DNA of 64,000 bases, from NCBI GenBank assembly GCA_026122225.1, contig JANEZZ010000310.1:372001-436000 (forward strand), written 5' to 3'. The notes under the pieces are model-generated. The model saw only the letters and a program-made list of their open reading frames with translations. It made no database searches and was not told where the DNA came from. Positions 10,140-22,747 of the stretch are shown piece by piece; position 1 is the first letter of the stretch; each line of letters starts with the position of its first letter. The position numbers and the translations under genes were made by a program. This DNA is from Heloderma charlesbogerti. Its lineage: Eukaryota > Chordata > Lepidosauria > Squamata > Helodermatidae.

Positions 10140-12976
10140 CATTTATTTATTTATTTATTTATTTATTAAATGTATTAATCGCCCATCTGACTGGTCACCC
10201 AGCCACTCTGGGCGATGTACAACCCCCATAAAACAATGTAAAACAATAAAATTTTACCATAATTTTTTTTTTTTTTTAAACCCTAACCCACCCCAAATGC
10301 CTGCCTGAACAACCACGTTTTTAATGCACGACGGAAGCTCATTAAAGAGGGGGCATGACAGAGTTCCCGAGGGAGGGAGTTCCACAGAGTGGGGGCCACC
10401 ACAGAGAAGGCCCTCTCCCTCGTCCCCACCAGTCTAGCTGTCCTGGCTGATGGGACAGAGAGAAGGCCATCCGAGGCTGATCTTGTTAAGCGGCCTGTCT
10501 GGTGTTGCTGGAGGCGCTCCTTAAGATAGGCTGGGCCGGAACCATATAGGGTTTTAAAGGTCAAAACCAACACCTTGAATTTGGCCCGGAAAACAACTGG
10601 TAACCAGTGCAATTCCTTCAGCACGGAAGTGATGTGATCTTGCCGGCGGCTGCCTTTAATCAGGCGAGCCGCCGCGTTCTGTACCAGCTGCAGCTTCCGA
10701 ACCGTCTTCAAGGGTAACCCCACGTAGAGCGCATTACAGTAGTCTAAATGAGAGGAGACCAGGGCATGTACTACCGATGGGAGCAGATGGTCGGGAAGGA
10801 AGGGGCGCAGCCGCCGTATCAGATGGAGTTGATACAGCGCTGTCCGGCTCACAGCTGACACCTGAGCCTCCATGGACAGCTGGGAGTCCAAAATGACCCC
10901 CAGGCTGCGGACCTGGTCTTTCAAGGGTAGCCGTACCCCATTCAACACCAGGTCAACATTCCCCAGCCTCCTCTTGTCTCCCACCAAAAGTACCTCGGTC
11001 TTGTCAGGGTTGAGCTTCAGCTTATTCCTCCCCATCCAGCCACTCACCATCTCCAGACATTTGGACAGGGATTCTACGGCCAACCTTGGTGAAGATTTGA
11101 ATGAGAGGTAGAGCTGCGTGTCATCCGCATATTGATGACACTGCACCCCAAACCTCCTGATGATAGCCCCCAGCGGCTTCACATAGATGTTAAATAGCAT
11201 CGGGGAGAGGATGGAACCCTGTGGCACCCCACAAGTAAGTGGCCACGGGTCCGAAACCTCCTCTCCCAGTGCTACCCTCTGGTACCTGCCGGAGAGGAAG
11301 GACCGGAACCACCGCAATACAGTGTCTCCAATGCCCATCCCCTCCAGGCGGTCCAGGAGGATACCGTGGTCAACGGTATCAAAAGCCGCTGAGAGGTCGA
11401 GGAGAACAAGGAAGGAGCATTCACCCCTATCCAGAGCCCTCCTCATATCATCCACCAAGGCGACCAAGGCCGTTTCTGTCCCATGCCCAGGCCTGAAGCC
11501 CGACTGAAATGGGTCTAGATAATCAGTTTCTTCCAAGTGTGCCTTCAACTGCACCGCCACCACCCGCTCAATCACCTTGCCCAAAAATGGCAGATTTGAG
11601 ACTGGGCGAAAGTTGTTCAGAACTTGAGGATCCAAGGAGGGCTTCTTTAAGAGTGGTCTTACAACTGCCTCCTTGAGGGCTGTTGGCATCACTCCCTCCT
11701 CAAGGGAGGCATTCACCACCGCCCTGATCCCTTCACCCAGTCTCTCTCTGCAGCTCATAATGAGCCAAGATGGGCAAGGATCAAATAAGCAGGTGGTCGG
11801 CCTTACAGATGAAAGCACCTTGTCCACTTCATCAGGAGGAAGAAGCTGGAACCGATCCCACAAAACCGGTTTGCCACAGGCCGCCTCTTGCTCACTAACT
11901 GTATCCACAGTGTGCAGAGTAACACACCTAATCTGATCAATTTTATCTGCAAAGTGCCTTGCCAAGGCCTCAAAGGAGGCCTTAGAATGCTCCAGTGGTT
12001 CCGGAGCCACAGGACCGACCAGGCTCCGGACCACTTGGAACAGCCTCCTGGGGCAGCACTCTGCAGACGCGATGGAGGCAGCATAATATTCCTTTTTTGC
12101 TGCCTTCACCACCACGTGATAGGCTGAAGATATAGCTCTAGCCCATGTCTGATCGTCTTTGGAGCGAGACTTCCGCCACCGGCGCTCTAGCCGTCTCACC
12201 TCCTGTTTCAGAGCTCGTAACTGCGGATTGAACCATGGTGCAGTCCGAGCCCTGTTCAGGGGGAGAGGGCGTTTCGGAGCCACCTGATCTAATGCCCCGG
12301 TGATTGCGGCATTCCAGCCACCCACCAGGGTCTCGACCGAGTGGCCGTTGGCATGCCCCAGAGAATCCCCAAGCGCGTTCAGGAATCTATTTGGATCCAT
12401 AAGACGCCTGGGGCGGACCATTTTAATGGGTCCTCCACCCCTGCGGAGGGGTTGTGGAACCGAGAAGTCCAACGTCACCAGATAGTGATCTGACCATGAA
12501 AGGGGGGTGGAGGATATACCCCCGACTTCCAGATCACTCCCCGCTTCTCCAGAAACAAACACAAGGTCTAGTGCATGACCGGCTACATGGGTGGGCCCAG
12601 TTAGAATATGGTGCAGCTCCCAGGAGGCCATGGTCTCCATGAAGTCCCGAGGTGCTCCTGTGAGGATGGCCTCCGAATGTACGTTGAAGTCCCCCAACAC
12701 CAGTAAGTTAGGGGACTGTACACGCACATCAGAGACCACCTCAAGCACCTCGGCCAGGGAGTCAGTCATGCAGCGGGGTGGACGGTACACGAGCAGAATC
12801 CCCAGACTGCCCTTCGGGCTCAACCTCCAGTACATGCACTCAGCAACCTTGGTCTCCCGGAGAGGGGGCCTGGTGAAGACCAAGGACTCTCGGTAGATAA
12901 CAGCCACTCCCCCTCCCCGATCCCCAGCCCTCGGCTGCTGTGCATACGAAAATCCAGCTGGACACATAGCTGCAAG
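10140..12976 (-). mobile_element. L3-like (CR1/L2 group) LINE inserted into BovB
   Basis: A minus-strand ORF of 894 codons (12967-10283) runs from within the endonuclease (YRPPRCMTDSL, LGDFNVHSEA, SWSDHYLVTL) through RT (PFQSGFRPGHGTETA, LLDLSAAFDTVDHGI, GVPQGSILSPMLFN, HQYADDTQLYLS) to LDYCNALYVGLPLKTVRKL. The first endonuclease motifs are missing, so it is 5' truncated. It ends in (ATTT)n at 10141-10168 on plus. GGTTCA flanks both sides (10134-10139, 12977-12982), a probable target duplication. Uninterrupted coding suggests a young insertion. Confidence 0.9.
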
Positions 12977-14652
12977 GGTTCAACATACTGCTGAAGCCTA
13001 ACTTGTAGGATTTTGAGCATCACCTTGCTGGCATGTGAAATGAGCGCAATTGTGCGGTAGTTTGAACACTCTTTGGCGTTGCCCTTCTTTGGAATTGGAA
13101 TGTAAACTGACCTTTTCCAGTCTTGTGGCCATTGCTGAGTGTTCCAAATTTGTTGGCATATTGAATGCAGCACTTTAACAGCATCATCTTTTAGGATTTT
13201 AAATAGCTCAGCTGGAATACTGTCATCTCCGCTAGCTTTGTTGTTACTAATGCTTCCTAAGGCCCACTTGACTTCACTCTCGAGGATGTCCGGCTCAAGT
13301 TCAGTGACCGCACTATCATGGCTATCAAGGACATTACTATCATGGCTATCAAGGACATTAAGATCTTTCCTGTATAGTTCTTCTGTGTATTCTTGCCACC
13401 TCTTCTTAATCTCATCTGCATCTGTTAGGTCCCTGCCTTCTTTGTCCTTTATCATGCCCGTCTTTGTACAAAACGTTCCCTTGAGATCTCTGATTTTCTT
13501 GAAGAGATCTCTAGTCTTTCCCATTCTGTTGTTTTCCTCGATTTCCTTGCATTGTTCATTTAAGAAGGCCTTCTTGTCTCTCCTTGCTATTCTCTGGAAC
13601 TCTGCATTCAGTTGGAGATATCTTCCCCTTTCTCCCTTGCTTTTTGCTTCCCTTCTTTCCTCAGCTACTTGTAAAGCCTCATCAGACAGCCACTTGGCTT
13701 TCTTGCATTTCTTTTTCTTTGGGATGGATTGAGTTGCTGCCTCCTGAACAATGTTACGGACCTCCGTCCATAGTTCCTCAGGCACTCTGTCTATCAGGTC
13801 TAATCCCTGAAATCTATTCCTCACCTCCACTGTATATTCATAAGGGATATGATTTAGGTCATACCTGAATGGTTTAGTGGTTTTCCCTACGTTCTTCAAT
13901 TTCAGCCGAAATTTTGCAAGAAGCAGCTCATGATCTGAGCCACAGTCAGCTCCAGGTCTTGTTTTTACTGACTGTATGGAGCTTCTCCATCTTTGGCTGC
14001 AAAGTACATAATCAATCTGATTTCGATATTGACCATCTGGTGATGTCCATGTGTAGAGTCATCTCTTGTGCTGTTGGAAAAGAGTGTTTGCTATGATCAG
14101 CGTGTTCTCTTGGCAAAACTCTATTAGCTTTTGTCCTGCTTCATTTTGTACACCAAGGCCATGCCTGCCTGTTATCCCGGTGATTTCTTGACTTCCTACT
14201 TTAGCATTCCAGTCCCCTATGATGAAGAGGACATCTTTTTTGGGTGTTAGTTCTAGAAGGTGTTGGAGGTCTTCATAGAACCGATCAACCTCAGCTTCTT
14301 CGGCATCAGTGGTTGGGGCATAGACTTGAATTACTGTGATGTTGAATGGTTTGCCTTCGATTCGTACTGAGATCATTCTATCATTTTTAAGATTGTACCC
14401 CAGTACTGCTTTTCCCACCCTTTTGTTGACTATGAGTGCTACTCCATTTCTTCTAAGGGATTCTTGGCCACAATAGTAGATATGATGGTCACCTGAATTA
14501 AATTCGCCCATTCCTGTCCATTTTAGTTCGCTGATTCCCAAGATGTCGATGTTCGATCTTGCCATCTCATGTTTGACCACCTTCAGCTTACCTTGATTCA
14601 TTGATCTAACATTCCAGGTTCCTAAACAGTATTGTTCTTTACTGTATTTCAA
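12977..14652 (-). mobile_element. BovB LINE, 5' part with endonuclease and start of RT
   Basis: The minus frame has an APE-like endonuclease (LGTWNVRSMNQGKLKVV, GISELKWTG, QVYAPT, IGDWNAKVG), then the linker and early RT (DWKRSVYIPIPKKG, SNYRTIALISH). Only one in-frame stop interrupts it, at 14059-14057 after LFQQHKR. It is a TGA consistent with a CpG-type change from CGA. A 24-bp tandem duplication (13312-13359) repeats NVLDSHDS. The 5' end is truncated just before the endonuclease. Confidence 0.92.
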
Positions 14653-14883
14653 ATGTTTGTATCAAATGTAATTGGCCGTTATTTATTTAAAAATCTCTTG
14701 CCCAATATATCAGGGGCATACTTTCAATCAGTTCTACACATGTGTACCTGAGGGCAAGCAACAGGGATGGCTGTGGGTTAGAGGGGGGCTTAGGCAAAGT
14801 GTCCCCTGGAGGGCCACTTCCTCTGTCAATGAGCCCTGGTGGGCTTACCTGGCTAAGGAGGCTGGCAGTGCTGAGTGGCTGGA

Positions 14884-16245
14884 TCATAGAATCATAGAAT
14901 AGTAGGGTTGGAAGGGACCTACAAGACCATCGCGTCCAACCCCCTGCTCAATGCAGGAATCCAAGTCAAAGCATCCCTGACAGATGGCTGACCAGCCTCA
15001 TCTTGAATGCTTCCAGCATGGGGGAGCCCACTACCTCCCTAGGGAATTGGTTCCATTGTCGTATTGCTCTAACGGTCAGGAAGTTTTTCCTGATGTTCAG
15101 CTGGAATCTGGCTTCCTGTCACTTGAGCCCATTATTCCGTGTCCTGCATTCTGGGATGATCGAGAAGAGATCCTGGCCTTCCTCTCTGTGACAACCTGTC
15201 AAGTACTTGAAGAGCGCTATCATATCTCCCCTCAGTCTTCTCTTCTCAAGGCTAAACGTTCCCAGTTCTTTCAGTCTCTCTTCATAGGGCTTTGTTTCCA
15301 GTCCCCTGATCATCTTTGTTGCCCTCCTCTGAACCCTCTCCAGCTTGTCTGCATCCTTCTTAAAGTGTGGTGCCCAGAACTGGACACAGTACTCCAGATG
15401 AGGTCTAACCAGTGCTGAGTTGAGGGGAACTAGTACTTCCCGGGATTTGGAAGCTATGCTTCTATTAATGCAGCCCCAAATAGCACTGGCCTTTTTTGCA
15501 GCCACATCACATTGTTGGCTCATATTCAGCTTGTGATCCACAACAATTCCAAGATCCTTCTCACTTGTAGTGTTGTTGAGCCACATATTCCCCATCTTGT
15601 AACTGTGCATTTGGTTTCTTTTTCCTAGGTGCAGAACTTGGCATTTATCCCTATTAAATGTCATTCTGTTGTTTTCTGCCCAGCGCTCCAGTCTATCAAG
15701 ATCACTTTGAATTTTGTTTCTGTCTTCCAGGGTATTAGCTATCCCGCCCAATTTTGTGTCATGTGCAAATCTGATCAGCATTCCCTGCACTTCCTCCTCC
15801 AAATCATTAATAAAATCATTGAGAAGAACTGGACCCAGGACTGAGCCCTGCGGTACCCCGCTCATTACCTCTCCCCAGTTGGAGAAGATCCCATTAATAA
15901 GCACTCTTTGAGTCCGATTCTGTAGCCAACTGTGGATCCACCGGATCATTGTTTCATCTAGCCCACTTTGAGCTAGTTTGCTCATCAGGATATCATGGGG
16001 CACTTTGTCGAAAGCTTTGCTGAAGTTGAGGTATATGATGTCCACAGCATTCCCATGGTCCACAAGGGAGGTTACTTGATCAAAAAATGAGATCAGATTC
16101 ATCTGGCAGGATTTGTTCTTGACAAATCCATGTTGGCTTCGAGTAATCACTGCATTGTTATCAAGGTGCTTACAGTAGGATTGCTTTATAATCTGCTCCA
16201 GAATTTTCTCAGGGATTGATGTCAGACTGACTCATCTGTAGTTCC
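14884..16245 (-). mobile_element. CR1 LINE fragment with partial RT
   Basis: The minus ORF (16150-15119) reads TRSQHGFVKNKSCQMNLISF, YLNFSKAFDKVPHDILMSKL, GVPQGSVLGPVLL and on to RPHLEYCVQFWAPHFKKD, the bird/reptile CR1 RT. The YADD site reads FAHDTKL, so the catalytic motif is lost. The 3' end carries the typical ATTCTATGATTCTATG tail (plus strand about 14884-14900). It is 5' truncated near 16245 inside or beside a half MITE. Confidence 0.93.
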
Positions 16246-16254
16246 CAGGTTGCA

Positions 16255-16313
16255 GTAATGCTGGGAGTTGTAGGCCTTTTCCCTGTCTAAACATACATAG
16301 GATTGCGCCCTTA
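16255..16313. mobile_element. Half TTAA-type MITE beside CR1
   Basis: Right arm only: GCTGGGAGTTGTAGG to GGATTGCGCCC followed by TTAA. Confidence 0.7.
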
Positions 16314-16569
16314 AATGACTATGCTTTTGACTAAATAAAACAAGCCATCCACTGTACAGAAATACAGGACAAAGAAGCACACAGATCAAGAAAACAGAAC
16401 AAGCAAAAAGTATGTGTGTGTTTTATGGAGTGTGAGGGAATGAGCTGTGTGGCTTGACAGTGATTAATTTCTAAAAATAGCAGCGCTGTAGCTCAAGTCC
16501 ACTGAGAAATCAATTTCCTGGAAGTGTCTGACCTGGAAGTCCTGCACTCTGATCCTAGATGTGTGTGGG

Positions 16570-19500
16570 TTGGCTTTTTATTTATTTTATTTTATTTTAT
16601 TTATTTCATTTCTATACCGCCCAATAGCTGAAGCTCTCTGGGCGGTTCACAAAAACTAAAACCAAACAACACACAATAAAACAGTTTAAAATATATAGAA
16701 CATTAAAACCACAATATAACAATACAACCACAATAAAACCTAGCAGCAGTACAGGAGTTTAAAATACAGATTTAAAACAGCAAAGATAAAAATTTAGAAA
16801 GCTAAAATGCCTGGGAAAATAAAAAGGTCTTCACCTGGCGCCGAAAGGAGTACAATGTAGGCGCCAGGCGAACCTCACTGGGGAGCTCATTCCAGAGCCG
16901 GGGTGCCACAACAGAAAAAGCCCTCCTCCTAGTAGCCACCCGCCTCACTTCCTTTGGCAGGGGCTCACGGAGAAGGGCCGCTGAGGATGATCTTAAGGTC
17001 CGGGCAGGCACATATGGGAGGAGGCGATCCTTCAGGTAACCTGGCCCCAAGCCGTTAAGGGCTTTGAATGTTAACACCAGCACTTTGAATCGGGCCCGGA
17101 AATGGACTGGCAGCCAGTGCAGCTGGAAAAGTACTGGCGTAATATGAGCTCGCAGGCCAGTCCCTGTTAACAATCTTGCTGCCCTATTTTGGACCAGCTG
17201 AAGTTTCCGGACCGTTTTCAAAGGCAGCCCCACGTATAACGCATTGCAGTAATCCAGACGAGAAGTTATCAGAGCATGGATAACTGTAGCTAGGCTATCT
17301 CTGTCCAGATAAGGGCGTAGTTGGTATACCAGCCTAAGCTGATAAAAAGTGCTCCGTGCCACTGAGTTCACCTGTGCCTCAAGTGACAGTTCTGGATCCA
17401 AGAGCACCCCCAAACTACGAACCTGATCCTTTAGGGGGAGTGCAACCCTCTCCAGAACAGGTTGAATATCACCTAGCCGGGCAGACGAACCACCCACTAA
17501 CAGTACCTCCGTCTTGTCTGGATTGAGTTTCAGTTTATTGGCCCTCATCCAGTCCATTACCGTGCCCAGGCACTGATTCAGAACAGCCACTGCCTCACCT
17601 GGTTTTGATGAGAAAGAGAGGTAGAGCTGGGTGTCATCCGCATATTGATGGCACCTCAGCCCACACCTCCGGATAACCTCCCCCAGCGGTTTCATGTAGA
17701 TGTTAAACAGCATGGGGGATAGAATAGAGCCCTGTGGAACCCCATGGCACAATTGCCATGGCACAGAGCAATAATCCCCCAGCACCACCTTCTGGAATTG
17801 GCCATCCAAGTAGGAGCGGAACCACTGTAGTGCAGTGCCTCCAACTCCCAACCCAGACAACCTATCCAGAAGGATACCATGGTCGATGGTATCGAAAGCC
17901 GCTGAGAGGTCCAGGAGAATCAACAGGGTCGCACTCCCCCTGTCCCTCTCCCGGCAGAGGTCATCCCACAGGGCGACCAAGGCAGTTTCCGTTCCAAAAC
18001 CAGGCCTGAAGCCCGATTGAAATGGATCTAGATAATCCGTTTCATTCAAGAGTGCCTGGAGCTGTCCTACAACCACCCGCTCAAGCACCTTGCCCAGGAA
18101 GGGGATGTTGGCCACTGGCCTATAATTGTTAACATCCTCTGGGTCCAGGTTAGGCTTTTTCAGGAGTGGTCTAATTACTGCCTCTTTTAAAGCAGCAGGC
18201 ACCACTCCCTCTCTCAAGGAGGAATTTACAACCTCCTGGACCCAGCCGGACAACCCCTCCTTGTTTGATTTAATAAGCCATGAAGGGCAAGGGTCAAGCA
18301 CACAAGTGGTCGATCGGACTTGGCCAAGCACCTTGTCCGCATCCTCAGGCCTCAGTAACTGAAACTCATCCAATAAAACTGGACCAGACGGTGCTCTGAA
18401 CGCCTCTACCAATGGAACTGCATTAATGGTGGTGTCCAATTCATGACGAATCTGAGCGACTTTATCCTCAAAGTGCCGCGCAAACTTGTCACAGCGTGCT
18501 ACCGAGGGTTCCACCGTCTCTCTCCCTGGCCCAGAATGTAACAGGCCGCGAACCACTCGGAAAAGCTCCGCCGGACGACACTGAGAAGATGCAATGCTGG
18601 TGGAAAAGAACTGCCTCTTTGCCACCCTCACCACCACAGAGTAGGCTCGATAGTGGGCTCTTACCTGTGTTCGGTCAGACTCAGCACAAGTTTTCCTCCA
18701 CCTGCGTTCTAGCCGTCTCCCCTCTTGCTTCATTGCCCTCAGCTCAGGTGTATACCAAGGAGCTGGCCGGGCTCTGCTCAGAGGGAGAGGGCGCTTGGGC
18801 GCGATCGTGTCAACCGCCCGAGTCATCTCTGCATTCCACAGAGCGACCTGGGCTTCGACAGGAGCACCAGCCATACCAGCAGGAAAATCCCCCAGAGCCC
18901 TCTGGAATCCATCGGAATCCATTAATCTCCGGGGGCAGACCATTTTAATAGGTCCCCCACCCTTGCAGAGGGGAAAGGCCGCCAGAAGTCTAAACCTCAG
19001 CAGGAAGTGATCTGACCATGACAAAGGGACAGATGTTAATTCCTCTACTTTCAGATCACCATCCTCCTGCCCAGTCGAGAAAACCAGATCAAGCGTGTGT
19101 CCTTTTATATGCGTTGGGCCGATGACATGTTGGGACAGCCCCATGGTTGTCATGGCGGCCATGAAATCCTGAGCCGCCCCGGATACAGCGGCCTCAGCAT
19201 GGAAGTTGAGATCCCCCAGGACCATCATCCTGGGGGTCCTCAACACCAAGTCTGAGACCACCTCCGTCAGCTCAGGCAGGGAGTCCGATGGGCAGCGGGG
19301 TGGGCGGTACACCAACAGAATCCCTAATCTGTCCCGGGTACCCAACACAAGGTACAGACACTCAAGATCTGCACTCGAATGAGCAGGAAGCCTGGAGAGG
19401 GAGATTGAATTCCTATAGACCACGGCAACTCCCCCTCCCTGACCCTCAAGTCGGTGTTGGTGCTGCACCGAGTACCCAGGAGGGCACAGCTGGGAGAGAG

Positions 19501-19835
19501 TGACCCCTCCCAGTTCCCCCACCCAGGTCTCAGTAATACATGCCAGGTCAGCCCCCTCATCCACAATCAAATCATGGATGAGGGAGGTCTTATTTTGGGC
19601 CGACCTGGCATTCAGCAGCAGCACCACCAGACCCGAGGGCAGACTGGTAAGGCTGCCAGGAACCATCAGGTTGGGGGAAGAACCAGAAGAGGGGACAGCT
19701 ATAAGGTGTCTAGCCCCTCTTCTCCTCAGCTGGCCTGTTAATCCCCCAACGCCATACCTCCCCCTGCCCGTGACCACAGTTATAGTGGCACCTCCCCCAC
19801 CCCTGAGTTGTCCAATAGTCCTCCCAGGCACATAT
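16570..19835 (-). mobile_element. L3-like LINE with uninterrupted 1009-codon ORF2
   Basis: The minus ORF (19831-16802) includes a complete-looking endonuclease (VVLLLNARSAQNKTSLIHDL, ACITETWVGE, YRPPRCPSDSL, LGDLNFHAEAA, SWSDHFLLRF) and RT (DPFQSGFRPGFGTETALVAL, LLDLSAAFDTIDHGI, GVPQGSILSPMLFN, HQYADDTQLYLS). It ends with [20 protein letters not shown]. No ORF1 is seen 5' of it. The 3' UTR carries the common tail CTATACCGCCCAATAGC and ATTTT repeats (plus 16578-16615). It is a different subfamily from the copy at 10140-12976 because the 3' tails differ. Confidence 0.9.
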
Positions 19836-20055
19836 TAAAATATTAAGATATAAAATATCTTTTGCTACTCGCTAGTAAGGGCAAAGTACTCAACACAGGT
19901 GCAGAACAATGCTCTTCTTGAGGATGGCTTCGCCATGGTATTCAGCCTCAGCCTCAGGCAGTTGTGTCCCAAATTAAGTTCTGTGGCCTGTGCTTCCATT
20001 TACCAATACAGAGTCAAGCACACCCTATTGGTGCAGTGATTAGAGCTACTTCCCT
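19836..20055. other. Unassigned intergenic sequence
   Basis: No gene or repeat recognised here. The same holds for 21126-21474, 25111-26214 and 26591-26940. A minus ORF at 25479-25156 is not recognisable. Confidence 0.5.
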
Positions 20056-20183
20056 AACCAGATGGCCTCCAGATGTTCTGGACTTCAGTTCCCATCAGCC
20101 CCAGCCAGCATGGCCAATGGTCAGGAATGCTGGGGGTTGTTGTGCAAAATTTCTGGAGGGCACCAGGTTGGGGAAGGCTGGGT
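20056..20183. mobile_element. hAT-type hairpin MITE
   Basis: Right terminus CACCAGGTTGGGGAAGGCTG intact, left terminus degraded. Confidence 0.78.
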
Positions 20184-20355
20184 TGGACTACGACTGAGAA
20201 GACCCAGTCAACTCACTGGATGACCCTGAGCCAGTTGCTCTCTCTCTGCCTTATCTACCTTGTAGGCTTATTGCGACGAAAAAATGCAAGGGGAAGGAAT
20301 AAGCATGTATGTCACCCTAAGGTCCTTGGGCGGGATATAAATGCAATAAACTAAC
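20184..20355 (+). mobile_element. SINE with GGCGGGATATAAATG-type tail
   Basis: GGACTACGACTGAGAAGACC, CTCACTGGATGACCCTGAGC, TTGGGCGGGATATAAATGC then AATAAA. Related pieces lie at 62253-62400 and 62838-62980. Confidence 0.65.
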
Positions 20356-20539
20356 TCTGCATAGGATGGAGCTACAAAGCAGTTTGATATTTTAAAGGAC
20401 TACCCTTTATTCCCACTTGTCATAAAGCAATGAGTGTTCAACCCCAGCCTCAGAAAACAAATGTCATAACTCCGAATTTAGTTATTCTATTCTGAGAACA
20501 GAATCACAAAACTCCCTAATTTATAACACTCCAGCATGG

Positions 20540-20670
20540 CAGCCCCCCTCCCACTGCTGGGGGACAACAGAAGGAGAAAGCTATTGCCTGTAGGCTTCCC
20601 AGAAGCATCTGTTTAGCCACTGTGGGAGCAGAATGCTGGACTAGATGTACCTTTCTTATGTTCTTATTTT
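20540..20670 (-). repeat. AAGAACATAAGAAG-family repeat, reversed
   Basis: CACTGTGGGAGCAGAATGCT and CTTTCTTATGTTCTTATT are the complement of the family 5' end. Confidence 0.6.
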
Positions 20671-20814
20671 GATCATGAAAAGCTAGCACATGCATTGCTT
20701 TAGCAAAATCACCTCGTTTAACATAGACAGATAATTCAGGGTCAGACTAGATGAGAGTCCATGACCAGATCTCTCTTTTTTAAACAAGTTTTGGTATCCT
20801 TTAAAGCAGGGGCG

Positions 20815-21125
20815 CAGAACCTTTCTCAACCCAGGGGCCGAATTACATTTTGGAGCAGCTATTGCAGGCTGCATTCCAGTAGCATGCAGGGCCAAAGGAA
20901 AAAGGGGAGTTCCGTGTGGTATTCTGGGGTGGGGAAGACGGAAATGCTGGTACGACACATCCTATGTGTCACTTGGCAGCTTCCTCTCCTGCTCCGCCTT
21001 CCCGTGGCTAGACAGCCAAAATCGGCTGTCTTGCCGCAAATGCAAGGCAGGAGAAGCGCGGAGGGAATTATCCCCTCTGTGCTTCTCCTGCCCTGCATTG
21101 GATAGGCGGCCGCCTATCTCCATAG
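20815..21125. mobile_element. Other hAT-like non-autonomous element
   Basis: Starts CAGGGGCGCAGAACC and has GGGGCCGAATTACATTTTGG, resembling larger hAT derivatives with CAGGGG ends. The right boundary is uncertain. Confidence 0.4.
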
Positions 21126-21474
21126 GATTGCACCTTTTTACCGTTTCCTGTCAATCTTCATAAACTTTTACTAATCATATATTATTGGGACCAATTGCTT
21201 GACTAGTCAAAAGCATTTATTAACTCATGTACATCTCAACTGTATATGTAGGTATACAACAGTTGCACATAGCAGCACAAACACAAAGAAGACGACTACG
21301 TAATTGTGCCATGTGCCATACCTCCTCTCACACTATACCTATCACATCAAAATGTCCTTTTCTTTAAGATGGTCAGACTGTCACCATCTGGGGCTGGGTA
21401 GGATGAGCTGTGTTTCTTGGAGGCCTCTGAGAAAATCCCTCTAAATCATGTCTGCTCTCTTGCTTTAGCTGTGG

Positions 21475-21870
21475 GCTTCATCACACGGCGCTTTTATCCT
21501 GCGATTGAGATTGCTCCTTCACAGAAGTTTGCAGGCTCTTTACATGACACCTTTGCAGGCTCTTTACATGACGCCATGACCCTGCCGTGACCCTCCTGCC
21601 CTAAATGCCCTTTGTTCCGTTTTTAAATAGATTGCAGATACTGAGCTATCAAATTACCCCGTTGTGTTCCACTTCAGTTTCCTCCGTGCAAAGACTTAAA
21701 GCGGCAAGAAGAGGAGTGAGATCAATGAAAGATAATGGAAGACTCAGATAGGGGGAGAAGGAGGTGGGGGGAAGGAAGCGCATGCAAAGGGAGTCAGTTG
21801 TGATCTTGCATTTAAAACAGAAGCAGAAAGCCCCGTTTTAAATGCAGGATTTTAAGGTGCAGAAATGCAC
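21475..21870 (+). repeat. 380-bp repeat, copy 1
   Basis: Begins near TTCATCACACGGCGCTTTTA and ends at AATGCAGGATTTTAAGG. It contains CCCTTTGTTCCGTTTTTAAA, AAAGACTTAAAGCGGCAAG and a 3' hairpin (TCCTGCATTTAAAAC / GTTTTAAATGCAGGA). Four copies lie within 6.5 kb. Probably a non-autonomous DNA transposon. Confidence 0.8.
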
Positions 21871-22747
21871 TGTGTCTTTGGTTCTGTGCTCTCGTTTAGT
21901 CATCCGTAGGAGCACTGATGCCGTAGGATCCCATTCAGTGAGATGTGGCATATTGTGATAGATGCATTCATTTTCTGACTCAGCTGAGAGTCTGTTTCTG
22001 GTTATGGACGTCAGTGTGACACTTGTGTTCAACATCAGCACTATGAGGCTTAGCTGCTAGATGATGAACCACGAGTGTTGTCACATTTCTGTATTCTTTG
22101 GATAATGCAAGAAAATGGACAAAATGGGACAATGTCATCTTGTGAACATCATTGATGCTGTCAAGTTGAAGTATCTCATATTCTAGCAAGAGTTCTGCCA
22201 GACTGAGGTCTGTATGTAGCACTTTGTGAACTGCTTCCAAGTCTACTAAAAGTTGTAAGGTGGCAAAAGGCTTCATAATCAGCAACGGATCAGCATCGAC
22301 TTCAAAGTGTTGATTCAAGAACTTAACAAGAGAGTCAACTACTTCATTAGAGACAGTACCAACATCTCTCCTGTCAGAAACATACTAGTGGTGTTCCTTG
22401 TGTCTCTTCTTGTGCTGTGTTACGAGCTGAATTCCTTTCAGCATCACTGTTCCATCTGGCTGTGTAACAGCTTCATCCCTGAAAGCCTTGACCCACCCAC
22501 CAAGTAACTATTGTTCTTGCAATACCAATAGCTTTGTTTTTACCAGCATTGTCAGCTTCTCTATATCAAGGATGGTGACCCCATCTCCTTGCAGCTGCTT
22601 CTGGTACCTACTGAAGACTGTAAGTATATCAGTCAGAAATGACAGAAGTAGGAAGTTATCCTCATCAAGGAGGAACGCAAAAAACCCACATGCTCCCTTC
22701 TCCTCAGACTTCTTCATGAAGAGGACTAGGGAATGCCAAGACACTGG

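Noticed and set aside
10283..19831. Host genes for reverse-transcriptase-like proteins
   Set aside because: Domain order, 3' tails and truncation show LINE ORFs, not host genes.
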